Shown here in pieces: positions 24,052 to 34,640 of a stretch of 64,000 bases of DNA. The stretch is taken from contig JAULAV010008634.1 in assembly GCA_030789695.1 (NCBI GenBank), positions 1 through 64,000 of the forward strand. Reading direction: 5' to 3'. The notes under the pieces were generated by a model. That model worked only from the letters and a program-made list of their open reading frames with translations, was not told the origin of the DNA and did not search any database. A program made the translations under genes and the position numbers. Source of the DNA: Scilla litardierei (Eukaryota; Streptophyta; Magnoliopsida; Asparagales; Asparagaceae). Position 1 is the stretch's first letter. Every line of letters begins with the position of its first letter.

Positions 24052-24562
24052 TATTTTGGGGTGTTTCCTAAGCACTGGTTGATACTTTGGAGGCCCAGAG
24101 ATCGTCGTTGTCACATGAGACAGAGACTGCCTTTGAAGTCGGTCGGATGAACGTTCACTTGATCAGGAAGGCACAGATCCGTGCTTTGATGCACCGAGGG
24201 GTAGCCTCGACGGGACGACAACCTCCTGGATTGGTCGGACGAACGGGCTCTGGCACGAGAGTGTTTGGATCCTAACGATGGGACGCCGAAGGGAAGCTTC
24301 GACGGTGGTGACGTTTCCTTCGATCTGTAAAGTGATGAACTCGTCGGGGGGGTTAGACCTTGGTTTCGACCAATTTCCCTCCGATGCCTAAGTCAGATGC
24401 AGCCTAAAGGAAGCTCGGTGGGACCGAGCTTGGTTCACGGAGAGACCAAGTGTGAATCCTCGAGCCGAGCTATGGAGGAGAAATGTGTAAAGTGGAAGAA
24501 GGTGTGAGGAAGTGCTATAGTGATACCCCTGTTTTAGATCTTAGAGATCGGCCCTTTGAGAT
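24052..24562 (-). repeat. Truncated 5' LTR of the nested element
   Basis: This matches 16,903-17,414 from TTTTGGGGTGTTT through TTTGAAGTCGGTCGG to ATCGGCCCTTTGAGATGAT. The remaining roughly 360 bp of the LTR are missing. Copia RT sequence resumes directly at 24,563, so one deletion removed the LTR start and the adjoining copia codons. Confidence 0.85.
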
Positions 24563-25370
24563 GATCGCTTGATAAACTCCCTGCTGTATTTGTTTGATGT
24601 ATGAAAGTTCCTTCCTTCATTTGCCGAATTTGTAGTCTAAGAAAGTAGTTGAGCTCACTCATATGGTTCATTTCGAATTCATCCTTCATGGACTTAGAAA
24701 ATTCTTGGCAAAGATTAAAGTTAGTAGTTACAAATATTATATCGTCTACATAAACTTGAATTAACAAGATGTCATTTTCATACTCTTTAATAAAAAGAGT
24801 TGAATCAACTTCACCTTTCATACTCTTTAATAAAAAGAGTTGAATCAACTTCACCCATTTTAAAAGCTAAATCCAAAAGAATGGTTTTGAGTAGATCATA
24901 CCAAGCAATAGGAGCTTGTCTCAACCCATATAACGCTATCTTAAGTGTGTAAAATATGGTTTGGAAATTTTTCATAAATGAAACCGGGTGGTTGAGAAAC
25001 ATAAACTTCTTCATTAACAGTACCATTCAAAAATGCACTGTAACATCCATTTCAAATAATTTAAAATTTTTATTGGATGCAAAAGATAAAAGCAATTTAA
25101 TAGCTTCTAATCTAATTACGGGGGAAAGGACCTTCGAAATCCCCTCTTACCGATAGCCTTGAGCTACTAACCTTGCTTTATTCCTTGTGATGACCTTGTT
25201 TTTATCGGTCTTGTTCTTAAAAATCAACTTGGTCCCAATGACTTGGTGACCACTTGGAAGAGGAACGAGCTCCCAAACTTCATTTCTCTCGAATTGCATG
25301 AGTTCTTCTTCCATTGCCACTATCCAATAGCTATCCTCACAAGCTTCTTGAATGTTCTTTGGCTCAATAG
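24563..25370 (-). pseudogene. Copia reverse transcriptase, N-terminal and catalytic part
   Basis: From the right, the minus strand encodes EELMQFERNEVWELVPLPSG, GTKLIFKNKTDKN, ARLVAQGYR, ALYGLRQAPIAWYD, STLFIKEYE and the catalytic VYVDDIIF motif (about 24,735), then ELNYFLRLQI. After a one-base shift, KYSREFIKR ends at the nested LTR. A perfect or near-perfect 40-bp tandem duplication at 24,777-24,856 repeats the codons for GEVDSTLFIKEYE and shifts the frame. The YVDD residues are intact but the gene is broken. Confidence 0.93.
24777..24856. repeat. 40-bp tandem duplication inside copia RT
   Basis: TTCATACTCTTTAATAAAAA followed by GAGTTGAATCAACTTCACC is present twice in direct succession (24,777-24,816 and 24,817-24,856). 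Because 40 is not a multiple of three, it shifts the RT frame. The near identity implies a fairly recent event. Confidence 0.95.
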
Positions 25371-25860
25371 TAGAGACAAATGCACAATGAGAGAATTCAT
25401 CAATACTTGACCTTGTTCATACACCCACACCAATATCTCCAATTAGTTGGTCATGGGGTGATTACGAACGGTCGGATAAGCTTTGAGAATACCTGGATCA
25501 CTTGGAACATCATCAACAATTTCATTAGTATTGTTAGTCTCAATAATAGAATCATTAATTTTAACATTACTAATGGAATCACATAAAACATCTACACTAG
25601 CATCAACAACATGAAGAATACCGAAATCTTCATAAAATGATACGTGTAGTGATCCATCGATCGTTGAAGAAGTTTTGTTGTATATCTGGTAGGCTTTGCT
25701 ACATGTGGAATATCCAACAAAGATTCCTTCATCGGATCTTGGCTCAAAATTATCTAAGTTACCAAAGGTGTTCTTTATAAAACATTTTGAACCAAAAACT
25801 CGAAAATATTTAACTTGCGGCTTCTTATCATAAAGTAATTCAAAACAAGTTTTGTTCGTT
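25371..25860 (-). other. Copia integrase-RT hinge region
   Basis: The minus strand reads SLHVSFYEDFGILHVVDAS and VETNNTNEIVDDVPSDPG-like acidic, low-conservation sequence, then SIEPKNIQEACEDSYWI leading into RT. The end of the integrase region also falls here (SDEGIFVGYSTCSKAYQ-like wording around 25,690-25,735). Stops interrupt it. Confidence 0.7.
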
Positions 25861-26450
25861 CAGGGCCTCACTAGGATCCTATTAAGCACATAACATGCCG
25901 TGTGCACTGCCTCCGCCGAAAATCATAGTCCAAGATGACTATCATGGTGCATGGTGCGGGCACACTCTATTAGGTTCCTATTCTTTATCTCAACAACACC
26001 ATTTTGTGGTGGTGCGCGAGGAAAACAAAAGTTGTGAGTAATCTCGTTTTCATCACAAAACTTAGTGATAAATTCATTCTCAAATTCTCCTCCATGATCA
26101 CTACGAATAGTGATAATGGTAAATCCAAAGAAATTTTGAATTTTCTTTGTAAATATAGTAAACGCTTCAAAAGCTTCATTTTTATTGGTTAAAAATGAAA
26201 CCCAAGTAAATCTAAAGAAGTCACCAACGACAACTAATCCATAATGAGCATTACCTAAAGATGCGGTTCTAGTTGACCCAAATAAATCTAGCTGAAGTAA
26301 TTTTAGGGGCCTCTTAGAAGTTATGCCTTCTTTAAGTTTAAAAGACGATTTACTTAGTTTACCGCTTAGCATGAATCACAAAAGTTTTTCTTACTAAAAA
26401 CAATTTTCGAAAAACCTTTAACAAGATCATGCTTAGCTAACTTATATAAG
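25861..26450 (-). pseudogene. Copia integrase core
   Basis: The minus strand contains LLQLDLFGSTRTASLG (first catalytic Asp), YGLVVVGDFFRFTWVSFL, IRSDHGGEFENEF (second Asp) and QNGVVEIKNRNLIE (Glu), so D-D-E is recognisable. Upstream, between 26,380 and 26,455, lie LAKHDLVKGFSKIVF and CDSC of the N-terminal zinc region. A stop follows CDSC and there is a frame change near 26,455. In typical copia the stretch after GLV reads VDDFSRFTW; here one residue differs (VGDFF). It is a dead copy of the enzyme that inserts element cDNA. Confidence 0.93.
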
Positions 26451-26945
26451 TGTTAAAAATGAACAAGACCAAAACGGCGATGCCATAATAGTTGTTCATT
26501 TGTATTAGCAACTAAGCACTGTTCTATGGTTTTAGGCAAGCTCAAATAATAAATCTTTTTATGCCTAATACCGGTAAATAAAACATGTGAATCAATATCA
26601 ACAATTTTACACATACCCTCTCCAAAGTTAACCTTGTAACCTTTGTCACAAAGTTGTCTAATGGAGATAAGGTTATGACATAAAACACTAACTAAATAAA
26701 CATTTGTAATAAGTGGTTTGGAAGGATTACCGACTTTTCCTACTCCAATGATGGTTCCCTTTTGATTACCTCCAAAAGTGACCGTTGCACCATCCTTGAT
26801 GCTAATCACTTTGGAGAGCAATGTGTGATCTCCCGTCATGTATTTGGAGCATCTGCTATCGAGTATCCAGCCTTTCTTTTTAGAGCCAATATAACTTTTA
26901 TTGCTCTCTTTCTTGTCCTTGGGTACCTACATAATATACCATAAG
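26451..26945 (-). pseudogene. Copia protease end and GAG-pre-integrase domain
   Basis: The minus strand gives KKKGWILDSRCSKYMTGD, corresponding to the family's W-x-LDSG-CSKHMTGD aspartic-protease region, then SVLCHNLISIRQLCDKGYKV and LLWHRRFGLVHF of the pre-integrase/HHCC segment. The catalytic Asp-Ser-Gly triplet reads Asp-Ser-Arg (a G-to-A change of the glycine codon near 26,863), which should inactivate the protease. The frame is otherwise open from 26,839 to 26,453. Confidence 0.9.
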
Positions 26946-27221
26946 CTCATGGTACCCAAAATTTGTTGGGTCAAAGGGGATTAGCCCTTTGGAAGCCAAG
27001 TCCAAGTGGACTTTCGCTTCCCAACATAATTTCCACTATTTATCACATCGCTAAAATAGGAGTTAGCATAAGCATTCCTATCATTTATGCTAGTGTTCTT
27101 AGGACTCCAATTGTGTATGTTTTGGGTGTCCTTTTCCAGTTGCATGCACATTTGGTCGAGTTCTATTTGGTGCATGCTTCCTAGGAGCATGAGATCTAGC
27201 ATATGAAGATGGAGGTGGATA

Positions 27222-28901
27222 AGCATAAGATTTATATGGGTTGTATGCAAAATTAGGAGATTGCATTTTATATGCAACATACGGAGCATGCACACGATGA
27301 GGTGGGTGAGCATACATGGAATGATGATGTGTATGAACATATGAATGTGTAGGAGCACGTGCATGAGTATTTCTCATGTGTGGGTTTACACGTGCCCGTG
27401 GGTGTAGAGCATAAAATGTGCCATTCGTGTCCATATATGAAGTAGGAGATTTCCTACGTGTATGAGAGCTGGTGTACATATATGCTTGACATTTCTTTTG
27501 ATTTCCACCCTTAGTAGGTTTCTTGCCAAAAGAAGGAGATTGTGAAGTGGTGGCTTTCTTGGTAGGTTTGCTATCAATAGTGTTTTTGACACCACTAGTG
27601 GATGCACAGAAGGATGGCCTTACAAAATCTATAGTTACACCACTATAGGATGCACATGAGTATTTCTCATGTGTGGGTTTACACGTGTCAGTGGGTGTGG
27701 AGCATAAAATGTGTCATTCGTGTTCATATATGAAGTAGGAGATTTCCTACGTGTATGAGAGTTGGTGTACATATATGCAAGCCTTTTCTTTTGATTTCAC
27801 CCATAGTGGGTTTCTTGCTAAAAGGAGATTGTGAAGTGGTGGCCTTCTTGGTAGGTTTGCTACCAATGGTGTTTTTGACACCACTAGTGGATGCACCGGA
27901 GGATGGCCTCACAAAATCTATAGTTTCACCAATATAGGAGGTGCGAGATTTGGATGCATTTGCTTCCACATATCCGAGTCCAACACCATGTATGGCCGGA
28001 AGTTGGTTTGCAAGCAATTCATCCAATTGCTATTTCCCTTTGTTAAATCTCATAATTTGGGAGGACATGAGCTCATATTTCTCCTTACGAGAAGAAATAT
28101 TGGTGTCTAAAGTGGACACGCGTGTTTTGAGCTCAATCTTTAAAATAATTTTGATATAGTTGAGATTTGAGGGAATTCACCTCATTTCTCAAGATGACAT
28201 TTTGAGAAACCAAAGCGACTTTCTCAAGTGTAAGTGTATCAACGTGTCATTGTTGATGATGCATGACATGAATGATTTGCTAACATTAGATTTCTTTAAA
28301 ATAGTATATCTAAGCATAAGAGATTGATACTTAGAAAATAATTCTTCGTTGGCAATGTGAAGTTCATCCATGATTACCTCGGGTTCATCGTTGTCACGAT
28401 CACTCTCATCGGAGAGTGGATCTTCTCGGACCATGAAGCATATATGTGCACTCTCATCCTTTTCATCATCGGATTCACTAGAGGAATCTCCGCTTGAACC
28501 ATTGAACGTCCCAACAAGTCCTTTCTTCTTGTCCTTCTTGTATTTGTCGTACTTGTGGTATTTTGGAGCTTCCCACTTTTTCTTCTTGATTTGCCTTGGC
28601 TTGTTACACTTAAAACAAAGAGACGAGGTTTTGTTACTAGAATCAAATTTATTTTTGGAAGGAAATTTACCTTTGCGAAAGAAGCGTTGAAACTTCTTTG
28701 CCATTTGTGCCATTTCTTTGAAGTCCATTTTGTTCTCTGATTCTTCACTATCGAAGGATGAAGAAGTAGCCTTGAATGCTAATGCTTTCTTCTTGGCCTC
28801 TGTTGGGGTTCTTCATTGCTCTAATCTTCATTCGGTTCTCCCTTCTTACTTCCTAAGACATGACAATATCGATGAGATTCACCATTGTGTAATTTTTCAT
28901 G
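27222..28901 (-). repeat. Gag duplication, copy 1 (rearranged, contains a 293-bp tandem duplication)
   Basis: Direct repeat of 28,902-30,380. It spans the unit from TAAGCATAAGATTTATATGGG to CATTGTGTAATTTTTCATG. Inside it CATGAGTATTTCTCATGTGTG occurs at 27,362 and again at 27,655, a 293-bp tandem duplication not present in copy 2. Its zinc knuckle reads CFKCNKPRQIKKKK, so the His and last Cys are lost through a short deletion. It also lacks about 80 bp present in copy 2 near 29,530-29,605. Confidence 0.92.
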
Positions 28902-30380
28902 TAAGCATGAGACATATATGGGTTATATGCAAACTTAGGAGCATGCATTTTATATGCAACATATAGAGCATGCATACGATGAAGTGAATGAGCAGACATG
29001 GAAGGATGATGTGTATGAACATATGAATGTGTAGGAGTACGTGCATGAGTATTTCTCATGTGTGGGTTCACACGTGTCCGTGGGTGTGGAGCATAAAATG
29101 TGTCATTCGTGTCTGTATATGAAGGAGGAGATTTCCTACGTGTATGAGAGTTGGTGTACATATATGCAAGACCTTTCTTTTGATTTCCACCCTTAGTGGG
29201 TTTCTTGCCAAAAGAAGGAGATTGTGAAGTGGTGGCCTTCTTGGTAGGTTTGCTACCAATAGTGTTTTTGACACCACTAGTGGATGCACCGGAGGATGGC
29301 CTCACAAAATCTATAGTTACACCATTATAGGAGGTGCGAGATTTGGATGCATTTGCTTCCACATATTCGAGTCCAACACGATGTGTGGCCGGAAATTGGT
29401 TTGTAAGCAATTCATCCAATTGCTATTTCCCTTTGTTAAATCTCTTACTTAGGAGGACATGAGCTCATATTTTTCCTTAAGAGAAGAAATATTGGTGTCC
29501 AAAGTGGACACATGTGTTTTGAGCTCGTGCACTTGGGTTTTAAGAGAATCATTCTCAATATCCAATTGTGTGTTATATGAGGCTAGATCAATACTATCTT
29601 TAGAATAATTTTGATCTAGTTGAGATTTGAGGGAATTCACCTCATTTCTCAAGATGTCATTTTGAGAAACCAAAGCGGTTTTTTCAAGTGTAAGTGTATC
29701 AACGTGTCATTGTTGATGATGCATGACATGGATGATTTGCTAACATTAGATTTCTTTAAAATAGTATATCTAAGCATAAGAGATTGATACTTAGAAAATA
29801 ATTCTTCGTTAGCAATATGAAGTTCATCCATGGTTACCTCGGGTTCATCATTGTCACTATCACTCTCATGGAGAGTGGATCTTCTCGGGCCATAAAACAT
29901 ATATGTGCACTCTCACCCTTTTCACCATCGGATACACCAGAGGAATATCCGCTTGAATCATTGAACGTCCCAATAGTCCTTTCTTCTTACCTTCTTGTAT
30001 TTGTCGGACTTTTAGTATTTTGGAGCTTTCCACTATTCTTTGTTTTTAAGCATTGGGCAATCCTTCTTGATGTGCCTTGGCTTGTTACACTTAAAACAAA
30101 GAGACAATGTATTGTTAATGGAATCAAATTTATTTTTGGAAGGAAATTTACCTTTGCGAAAGAAGCGTTGGAACTTCTTTGCCATTTGTGCCATTTCTTC
30201 CAAGTCCATTTTGTTCGTGGATTCTTCACTATCAGAGGATGAAGAAGTAGCCTTGAATGCTAAGCTTTCTTCTTGGCCTTCGTTGGGTTCTCCATTGCTC
30301 TAATCTTTATTCGGTTCTCCCTTCTTACTTCGTAAGACATAACAGTACCGATGAGATTCACCACTGTGTAAATCTTCATG
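28902..30380 (-). repeat. Gag duplication, copy 2 (1.48 kb, more complete)
   Basis: This runs from TAAGCATGAGACATATATGGG to CACTGTGTAAATCTTCATG and keeps the full heptad-like segment (LKSQLDQNYSK, LKTQVHELKTHVSTLDTN) missing in part from copy 1. Adjacent to copy 1 and in the same orientation, it forms a tandem segmental duplication of gag. Confidence 0.92.
30057..30098 (-). other. CCHC zinc-knuckle codons in gag copy 2
   Basis: The minus strand encodes CFKCNKPRHIKKDC, an intact C-X2-C-X4-H-X4-C nucleic-acid-binding knuckle. The equivalent in copy 1 (near 28,584-28,613) has lost the His and final Cys. Confidence 0.9.
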
Positions 30381-31005
30381 TCTTTGATCTCCTCAATGAC
30401 AATTTCTATTCTTTTCCATTTTGAGCTCATTCTCATGATTATCTTTCTCCCCTTTTCTTGTTCGGTGTAAACTTGTCCAAGAGCTTCAAGCTCATTGGTG
30501 ATGTCGGCGAAGCGTCTGTACATCTTGCAATGTGCTCATTATTCTACATATGAAACATATCGAAATTTTATATTACAACATATAATTTATACAAATTTAC
30601 CTTGTTCATTCTCTCATGGGTAACGACTAGATGGTTCCATATTTGTTATGCACTCTTACATGTGCATATCTTATTGAACTCATCCGGATCCAATGCACAA
30701 TGAAGAACGTTCATTGCCTTGGCATTGTTCACTTCGATGGACTTCTCGAAAGGAGTCTATTTGTCAAAATCCTCTTCAGGGCATTCAATGTATTCCTTAT
30801 GGAGGGTTCTCCAAAGAGAAGCACTCCTAAGGAAAGTCTCCATTTGGCACTTCCAATAGCCGAAATTCGAGCCATTGAAATGTGGAGGATGAACCGTTGA
30901 TTGTCCTTCGACGATGGTAGACGCACCATCACGATCGTGATTGTTGTACGAAGGAGGTGGAGGAACGTTGTTGTTGTTGTTGGATGCCATAGCTAAAAAC
31001 ATTTT

Positions 31006-31018
31006 CTTTGATACCAAT
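31006..31018 (-). promoter_or_regulatory. Copia primer-binding site
   Basis: The minus strand reads ATTGGTATCAAAG directly after the LTR end. TGGTATCAAAG differs by one base from the common plant copia site TGGTATCAGAG, complementary to the 3' end of initiator tRNA-Met. Confidence 0.85.
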
Positions 31019-32422
31019 TGTAAGGACACTGTCTATGAGAAAAACACTAGATTGGGGTTGAATAATGTTTATAAAATTTAGACGATAGTTATACCAATTT
31101 AAATTCCTAACCAACAATAAAAGTGGAATTATATATAAACCCAAAATGAAACAATGCTAACACAAAGTATGTTTCAAGGGTTCGGATTACCCAAGTCAAC
31201 TCCCGACTTATTCCCGGTAATCCTACGTCCCTTCCACCTGGATAACTCCGGATACTCAAGTTAGAACCCTAACTTGAGGTTTCCTTTAAACCCGCTTGTA
31301 GCAACCCTATAAGTGAAATTGAAACACAATCGATGTCCTTGACTCCCACAACTTGGGACCAAGAAACACACTCTTACAAACCGAGAGTAAAACTAATATC
31401 GAAAGATTTGAAATAATGAAGTAGCAACACTTACAATCACATATGCCTTGAAGTAGAACTTGAAGGAGCAAGTGTGTTGTGTGTTGAAGTCTCTTCCAAG
31501 GAGAGAGAAAAGCCCTTTCTCTTGTCACCACCAATTTCCTAGAGGATATCACTTTGATTCTAGGTTGGAGAGCAAGAGAGAATGAGATTGGAAATCTAGG
31601 GCTTTTGAATGTGAGAGCTTTGAAAAACTTGAAGATGAAAGCTAGGGTTTTCCAAGAGATGATAAGAAGATGAGTAACCCCTCAATGGAGCAATAAAATC
31701 TCTCTTTATAGGTTCTCTAAAACCCTCAAACAGAATCTCCAAAACCCCCTTTGAATTGTGGAGAAAAAGCCAACATATAGAATTTACACACTCGGCAATC
31801 GACTGGTGAAGAAACCACAGTCAACTGCTGCACTGTGTCAGACTGGTGAAAAAGCTCTCTTTGGGTAGGAAAGAGACATGCGACTGACTAACAAGTCACA
31901 GTCGCTTATAACTTGGACATGCACATGTCTTTTGTACAATATCGACTGGATATAGTCAAAGCTAAAAGCCCAAAACCCAACAGATAAAGTATGTGCAAAA
32001 CAGATGACTGTAGAACAAATGACAGGTGACTGTTTGGACACATGCACCTGTAAAATGTTCAACAGTCGCCTGTTGAAATCCAAAATGCACATGCTTGAGA
32101 AATATGAATTGGAGGCTTAGGAAATGTGATCCAATGATTTCCTAGGATAGAAATAAAGATGTGTGTGTGCTCCAACATAGTTCTACTTCTAAGCTACATA
32201 CTAAAAGAGAATAAAAAGATTACATCTTATAATAGCCTCTCTTCTATCCAAAGAATGAGCTTGAAGTCTTTCTAGGAGTTTCATTCACCATCTTTGATCA
32301 TCCAATCCACTTTTCATGCTTTGATTGATCCTTGAGTGACATCCATTGCTAATTGATCTTCATGATATGCTTAGGCAAATAAGAGATTAGCCACAAGTAT
32401 TTATGTTTGCTCATTATCAACA
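31019..32422 (-). repeat. 5' LTR of the copia element (1.4 kb)
   Basis: On the minus strand it opens TGTTGATAATGAGCAAAC (32,422) and closes GTCCTTACA (31,019), with terminal TG...CA and the primer site next to it. A TATA-like TATAAAGAGA lies on the minus strand at about 31,701-31,710, placing a likely transcription start below it. ACAGTCGACTG-type words occur at 31,800-32,070. No matching second LTR is seen in the window, so the outer edge is inferred from the TG dinucleotide and length. Confidence 0.75.
31701..31710 (-). promoter_or_regulatory. TATA-like box in the copia LTR
   Basis: The minus strand reads CCTATAAAGAGAGA, a good plant TATA context, roughly in the middle of the LTR as expected for the U3/R boundary. 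No transcription evidence is available. Confidence 0.5.
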
Positions 32423-32950
32423 CCATATAGGGAGAAGTCCACTCAACAATTAATTTATGCCATAGATAATATATACAAAGCTAATCTAATGACGAAATTC
32501 GATGTAGTTATTGTATACTAAGCTATTTCCCCGAGAACACATAGACTTTGAAAAACTATAATTAGTTTCCATAACATAATTAATAGGATTATGTTTCTAA
32601 ACTTATTAATATGTGTATGCTTCTTATAAACACTTTTTGTTTATATGCATTTCATTTTACTGATGTTTTATTTTTTAGCATATGTCAAACAATTATAGAT
32701 TGACACCTTAAGACGTATGCTATTAATAGCATTTCACCCTAAAAATAGTCTAGTAGAAAACTATTTTGGGATATCTGACTTAAGATTCGAGCTTTGCTAG
32801 CCTGAATACTCTATATGAGTATGCCCAGTATCTCTGAAAAAGAAACTTACAAAGTTTCGATGGATATTCTTCAAAAATGAAATCCTAATAAATATCTCAA
32901 GAATATAATGGCCTTGAATATAATAAATATCTCAAAGCATATATGACACA
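32423..32950. other. Unassigned AT-rich sequence between two copia elements
   Basis: No coding motif is recognised. It could be decayed 5' part (gag/protease) of the plus-strand copia that follows, or flanking DNA into which the minus-strand copia inserted. Confidence 0.4.
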
Positions 32951-32957
32951 TTACTAA

Positions 32958-33180
32958 ATGACGGGAACATTGGATAATATTGGGAAATCAGCCATATTTT
33001 GTAACTGGAATAAAGTTGAACACCATGGAGTCTGTGTTCACACCCAAAATGGGTTATTTGAATTAATCATTAAAATGATTAAAACAGATTACTCATCCGT
33101 TAAAGATCCAGTTGCTGGTGACTACATGGAAACATGCAATTACACTGCATACAATTAAAATGCCTCTTTAGAACCTATTC
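32958..33180 (+). pseudogene. Copia integrase C-terminal remnant
   Basis: The frame from 32,958 reads KVEHHGVCVHTQNGLFELI, then IKMIKTDYSS and VAGDYMETCNYTAYN. This corresponds to the copia segment V-E-H-x-V-x-x-V-H-T-Q-N-G-L-A-E followed by the RPLLM...LPVSAWGHA-type stretch, much decayed. There is no intact catalytic triad. Confidence 0.7.
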
Positions 33181-33984
33181 ATATGGACGTGATCACCCCA
33201 TATAAACAGTTTTCGAGAAATCCTAACGGATGAAGCGTTTAGAGCAATTGTGTCATGATGTGTTCACATCCCATAGCACCACTATCAACCATCAAAATGT
33301 CGTCTTAGAACTATTTATCGGGCGTAATTAAACCGAATAAATAGATTCTGAGCACTGAAAACGGGGGAAGCATTTAGAGCACATCTCTAAGATTGTGCCT
33401 TGATGGGTCTTATATAGAGAATCGATAGTGAAGATTAGATCCTGAAGATCCTTCACATTCAGATCTCTTTCTTTCCCCAGTATTAGGTTCAACATGGATA
33501 TTACAATCATCCCTGAGCTTTAAGATCAGTTGACCATTTCAAATATCATGAATAGTGATGTGATCCTGAAGATCTACACTAATGAAACTGTTAAACAGTT
33601 TTCAGATATATTTATTGACAATCCGAATATTGTCAAAATCCTGCTGCTAAAAATCCAGCTAGGATTGACATACCAAAGATAATGGATGTAATCCACTAGT
33701 AGTAGAAGTGGATGTCCTCACTGAATTAGATGACATACCACGAGGCTCCAAAGAGAGTAAAACTCCTGGAGACCTTTAAACAATACCACCACAAGAAAGT
33801 GAGCTCATCTTCATATCCTCTCCTTTTCTAGACCCTCTAGAAGAGAGGAATATGGAATAAATTGAAGTATTATTGTATAATGTACGTACATGGGGAGGTG
33901 TTTGGATAAAAAACACACTTATCAACAACTTATCCACGTTTCATTTTGCCACTAAATTTGATAATTATAAATATCGTTCCTCAC

Positions 33985-34400
33985 TCTGTTACCTGAAGCA
34001 AACATAGGATTGGCCAAAATGTGGAATAAGGCAATAATAAGCTGAGTTGGACTCGACTATGAAACGTGAAGTGTTTGGACTAGAAGTCCTGATATCAAAA
34101 AATATATCAAACATGTGGGCATAATGAGATTGAATATATAAAATTATAAATAAATAAAATCGATATATGATATAGATTAGAGGTCCATTTCGCTGAAACC
34201 AGGAAGTAATCAAGTAAGATGAGCTTGACTCACTTACAAATAAAACTGATGCATCAAGTGCACTGGTTAATTTTGCGAAAATCCTGCGATTGGCAAAGGA
34301 AAATTTTGGGTTTTCGCTGCTATGGATATTATGACAGCATACCCTTATGGATTTATTCCTAATTTCTCTACTTACCTGAATAGACTCTGAGACGTCTATT
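33985..34400 (+). pseudogene. Copia reverse transcriptase remnant
   Basis: Fragments in shifting frames resemble copia RT: DWPKC..., AELDS.MKREVFGL, NEIEYIK and MDIMTAYPYGFI (family form LMDVVTAYLYGSL). It is read across at least three frames with many stops. The catalytic YVDD block is not recognisable. Confidence 0.6.
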
Positions 34401-34520
34401 TTATGAAATATATAAATTCAACCAATAAAGTTTCTTATCAATATAAGGGCTCCTACTTAAGGTTGTCTTTGCATCTTTAAAAGAGCAAAGAAAATGATTT
34501 GGGATTATATTTCCAAATGA

Positions 34521-34640
34521 CCACATCATCCAAAAGATGAAACACTCATCCAGAAGATGAACACATCATCCAAAAGATGAAACACTCATCCAGAAGATGA
34601 ACACATCATCCAGAAGATGAAAATATCAGCCAGAAGATGA
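34521..34640 (+). repeat. 20-bp minisatellite, 6 copies
   Basis: The two unit forms are CCACATCATCCAAAAGATGA and AACACTCATCCAGAAGATGA. The two forms alternate in the first four units, giving a 40-bp dimer, then the pattern breaks. It lies inside the copia remnant between RT and RNase H. Array 34,521-34,640. Confidence 0.95.

Larger units (their letters stand above)
16903..24562 (-). mobile_element. Nested non-autonomous LTR retroelement (gypsy/Tat-like candidate)
   Basis: A sequence of about 510 bp at 16,903-17,414 is repeated in the same orientation at 24,052-24,562, so the ends behave as LTRs. On the minus strand the right copy is followed by a tRNA-primer-like site (24,033-24,049), and the left copy is preceded by a purine tract (17,780-17,792). 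The interior (about 6.3 kb) shows no protease, integrase, RT or RNase H, only degenerate possibly gag-like frames and a 97-bp tandem repeat next to the 3' LTR. Tandem repeats in that position are known in Tat/Ogre gypsy elements. The right LTR is cut short at 24,562, together with part of the host copia. A hand count over the first 146 aligned LTR bases gave about 23 differences, implying an old insertion. Confidence 0.72.
26946..30990 (-). pseudogene. Copia gag with internal segmental duplications
   Basis: The start is MASNNNNNVPPPPSYNN at 30,990, followed by HPPHFNGSNFGYWKCQMETF, the typical copia gag N-terminus. An Asn/Gln-rich lead, a helical middle part (30,260-30,520), a CCHC zinc knuckle, an acidic Ser/Asp-rich segment and a His/Tyr/Pro-rich linker (26,980-27,480) follow toward protease. 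Most of the C-terminal half is duplicated (see the repeat entries), so the polyprotein is scrambled and much longer than usual. Multiple stops and frameshifts are present. Gag would form the particle core. Confidence 0.88.
14739..32422 (-). mobile_element. Decayed Ty1-copia retrotransposon (SIRE/Maximus-like), interrupted by a nested LTR element
   Basis: Read on the minus strand from the right, the order is 5' LTR (31,019-32,422), primer site, gag, protease, integrase, RT, RNase H, then a long 3' region. This PR-INT-RT-RH order defines Ty1-copia. The insert 16,903-24,562 splits RT. No second LTR was found at the left: the element runs straight into satellite near 14,738, so the 3' LTR appears lost. 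A long non-coding and proline-rich region after RNase H, together with the wording of the RT/RNase H motifs, suggests the Sirevirus lineage (inference). Frameshifts, stops, a changed protease active site and gag duplications show that it is dead. Confidence 0.9.

Noticed and set aside
24087..24275. Short plus-strand frames in the LTR copies at 17,032 and 24,087 that look alike.
   Set aside because: They are similar only because the two LTRs are copies of each other. They have no domain and are opposite to the element's orientation.
26981..27479. His/Tyr/Pro-rich frames (HTHHPSM-like) as a possible metal-binding host protein.
   Set aside because: They recur in both gag duplications and lie between the zinc knuckle and protease in copia order, so they are a linker of the gag polyprotein.
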